Below, piece by piece: positions 63,234-64,000 of a DNA stretch of 64,000 bases. Position numbers and translations under genes: made by a program. The notes below the pieces were generated by a model. The model was not told the DNA's origin. It did no database searches and worked only from the letters and a program-made list of their open reading frames with translations. Location: contig NZ_CP040106.1 in NCBI RefSeq assembly GCF_005281475.1, positions 2,012,501 to 2,076,500 on the forward strand, written 5' to 3'. How positions within the stretch are numbered: the stretch's first letter is position 1; every line of letters begins with the position of its first letter. The stretch is from Echinicola rosea (lineage in GTDB: Bacteria > Bacteroidota > Bacteroidia > Cytophagales > Cyclobacteriaceae).

Positions 63234-63959
63234 CTAAAGCTTTGACACAGCATTCTTTTTTACATAGGCGTCTTGTCCATCCCAGTCGATCCTGTACCAG
63301 ATGTCTTCCGAAGATTTGATGATTACCCTGTGTCCAGAATTGACCTTGTCGATAAATTTTCCTGCGGCGGTAGGTTGGGCCATGATGATTGTAGGACTTT
63401 CTTTGATGATGCCTGATTGGGGCGCTAAAAGGAAGTTGTTACTAAGAAAGGCAAGGACTATCAGAATGGCGGATGGGATCAGGTATTTCGGCTGGCGGGT
63501 TTTGTTTTTAGCCAAGACATAGATCAGGGAAAGGACCAATAGCAAAGCAAAGATCCCGGTGATGGGTTGTTGGTAGTCGGTGAGGAGCTTGAAAAACTGA
63601 GCGCTATCAGAGACAGTATATCCCTTCAGGTCGGGTTGGTCTGTGAGGGACTTGATCTTACTGATGACTTTGGGAGATGGATTGTGGTCGTAGTATTTTG
63701 AAAGATAGAGAGAGGCGTCTTCGTAGTTTCCCATTCCTTCGGTAATGTAGGCCATCTTTAGAAGCATGGCGGGAGAGTAGGCCTCTTGGTTTTGGAGGAT
63801 GTCTGTATAGAGCTTGTAGGCCTCTTGATAGCTTTGTGCGGTGAACAAAGAATCTGCTAAAATTAGCTTATCGTTATTTGCTTGACAATTAATGCTTTGC
63901 AGGATAACGATTAAAAAGACTGAAAATTTTACAATAAAGTTTCGATTGATGTTTGGCAT
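63234..63959 (-). CDS. TPR and SH3-like domain membrane protein (BatE-like)
   Basis: The 241-residue protein has a signal peptide (FSVFLIVILQSINCQA). Two TPR-like helix pairs (about 30-100, DSLFTAQSYQEAYKLYTDIL and GNYEDASLYLSKYYDHNPSP) come next, then two membrane helices (ITGIFALLLVLSLIYVLA and YLIPSAILIVLAFLSNNFLL). A C-terminal SH3-like domain ends it (GHRVIIKSSEDIWYRIDWDGQDAYVKKNAV). The layout recalls BatE of the aerotolerance operon, but no other bat gene is visible because the window ends upstream. It is the last gene on the minus strand and is divergent from whatever lies beyond. Confidence 0.75.
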   Translation of the reverse strand: MPNINRNFIVKFSVFLIVILQSINCQANNDKLILADSLFTAQSYQEAYKLYTDILQNQEAYSPAMLLKMAYITEGMGNYEDASLYLSKYYDHNPSPKVISKIKSLTDQPDLKGYTVSDSAQFFKLLTDYQQPITGIFALLLVLSLIYVLAKNKTRQPKYLIPSAILIVLAFLSNNFLLAPQSGIIKESPTIIMAQPTAAGKFIDKVNSGHRVIIKSSEDIWYRIDWDGQDAYVKKNAVSKL

Positions 63960-63983
63960 TTTTAAAATAGTCTCTTAAATTTG
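63953..63983 (+). promoter_or_regulatory. Bacteroidota-type promoter for a gene beyond the window
   Basis: TTG (63953-63955) and TAAATTTG (63976-63983) have a 20-base spacer, matching the consensus. The gene it serves begins past the right edge. Confidence 0.65.
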
Positions 63984-64000
63984 CAGTCCAATTACGACAA

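Overview
The window is chromosomal DNA from a Bacteroidota bacterium, most likely family Cyclobacteriaceae (Echinicola-like). The evidence is a SusC/SusD pair, PorT, DUF5606, DUF6588 and DUF2851 family proteins, many short lipoprotein signals, the near absence of Shine-Dalgarno sequences, and several promoters of the Bacteroidota type (TTG, 19-23 bases, TAnnTTTG). The genus is inferred from protein resemblance only.

Layout. 0-4.2 kb: the 3' end of an rRNA operon (23S end, 5S, strong terminator), an IS110-family insertion sequence, then about 2.5 kb of repeat-rich DNA with one small coiled-coil gene. 4.2-16.7 kb: housekeeping genes, including an ABC-F ATPase, a flavoprotein, a nucleoside phosphorylase, trhO, pyrF, lolA, ftsK and pyrD. 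17-26.8 kb: a glycan-use region with a GH95 alpha-L-fucosidase-like lipoprotein, a 0.9 kb regulatory-looking gap, then SusC, SusD, a fasciclin-domain lipoprotein and a DUF5007-like lipoprotein. 26.9-44.5 kb: xerD, aroQ, an aminotransferase, marC, rnhA, trmN6, a saccharopine dehydrogenase family gene, cdd, an esterase, a ThuA-like protein, a dipeptidase, an SDR, ubiE-porT, engB, fbp, aspartate kinase, a fructosamine kinase and a phosphatase. 44.6-53.2 kb: a PerR-like regulator with a peroxiredoxin, kdtA-rsgA, a phosphoribosyltransferase, panB and a monomeric isocitrate dehydrogenase.

53.3-62.7 kb holds the most interesting functional block. It is a divergent cluster that looks like a complete glycoside 3-oxidation pathway. 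A Tat-exported GMC oxidoreductase with its gluconate-dehydrogenase-subunit-3 partner and a c-type cytochrome would oxidise sugars at C3. TIM-barrel proteins and a DUF1080 lipoprotein would cleave and hydrate the 3-keto glycoside. A NupG-like permease would import the product, and a Gfo/Idh/MocA oxidoreductase would reduce it. The predicted division between cell envelope and cytoplasm fits this order.

Three kinds of non-coding structure stand out. (1) A dispersed repeat (R1) has three copies, one bounded by perfect 17-bp inverted repeats. (2) A second element (R2) has 10-bp ends CTAGTGTCAA/TTGACACTAG. Both copies lie between convergent genes, and one carries nested palindromes including a REP-like unit. 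(3) The IS110 element has a hairpin that buries its start codon and a second hairpin downstream with an internal loop; these are candidates for the guide RNA known in this transposase family.
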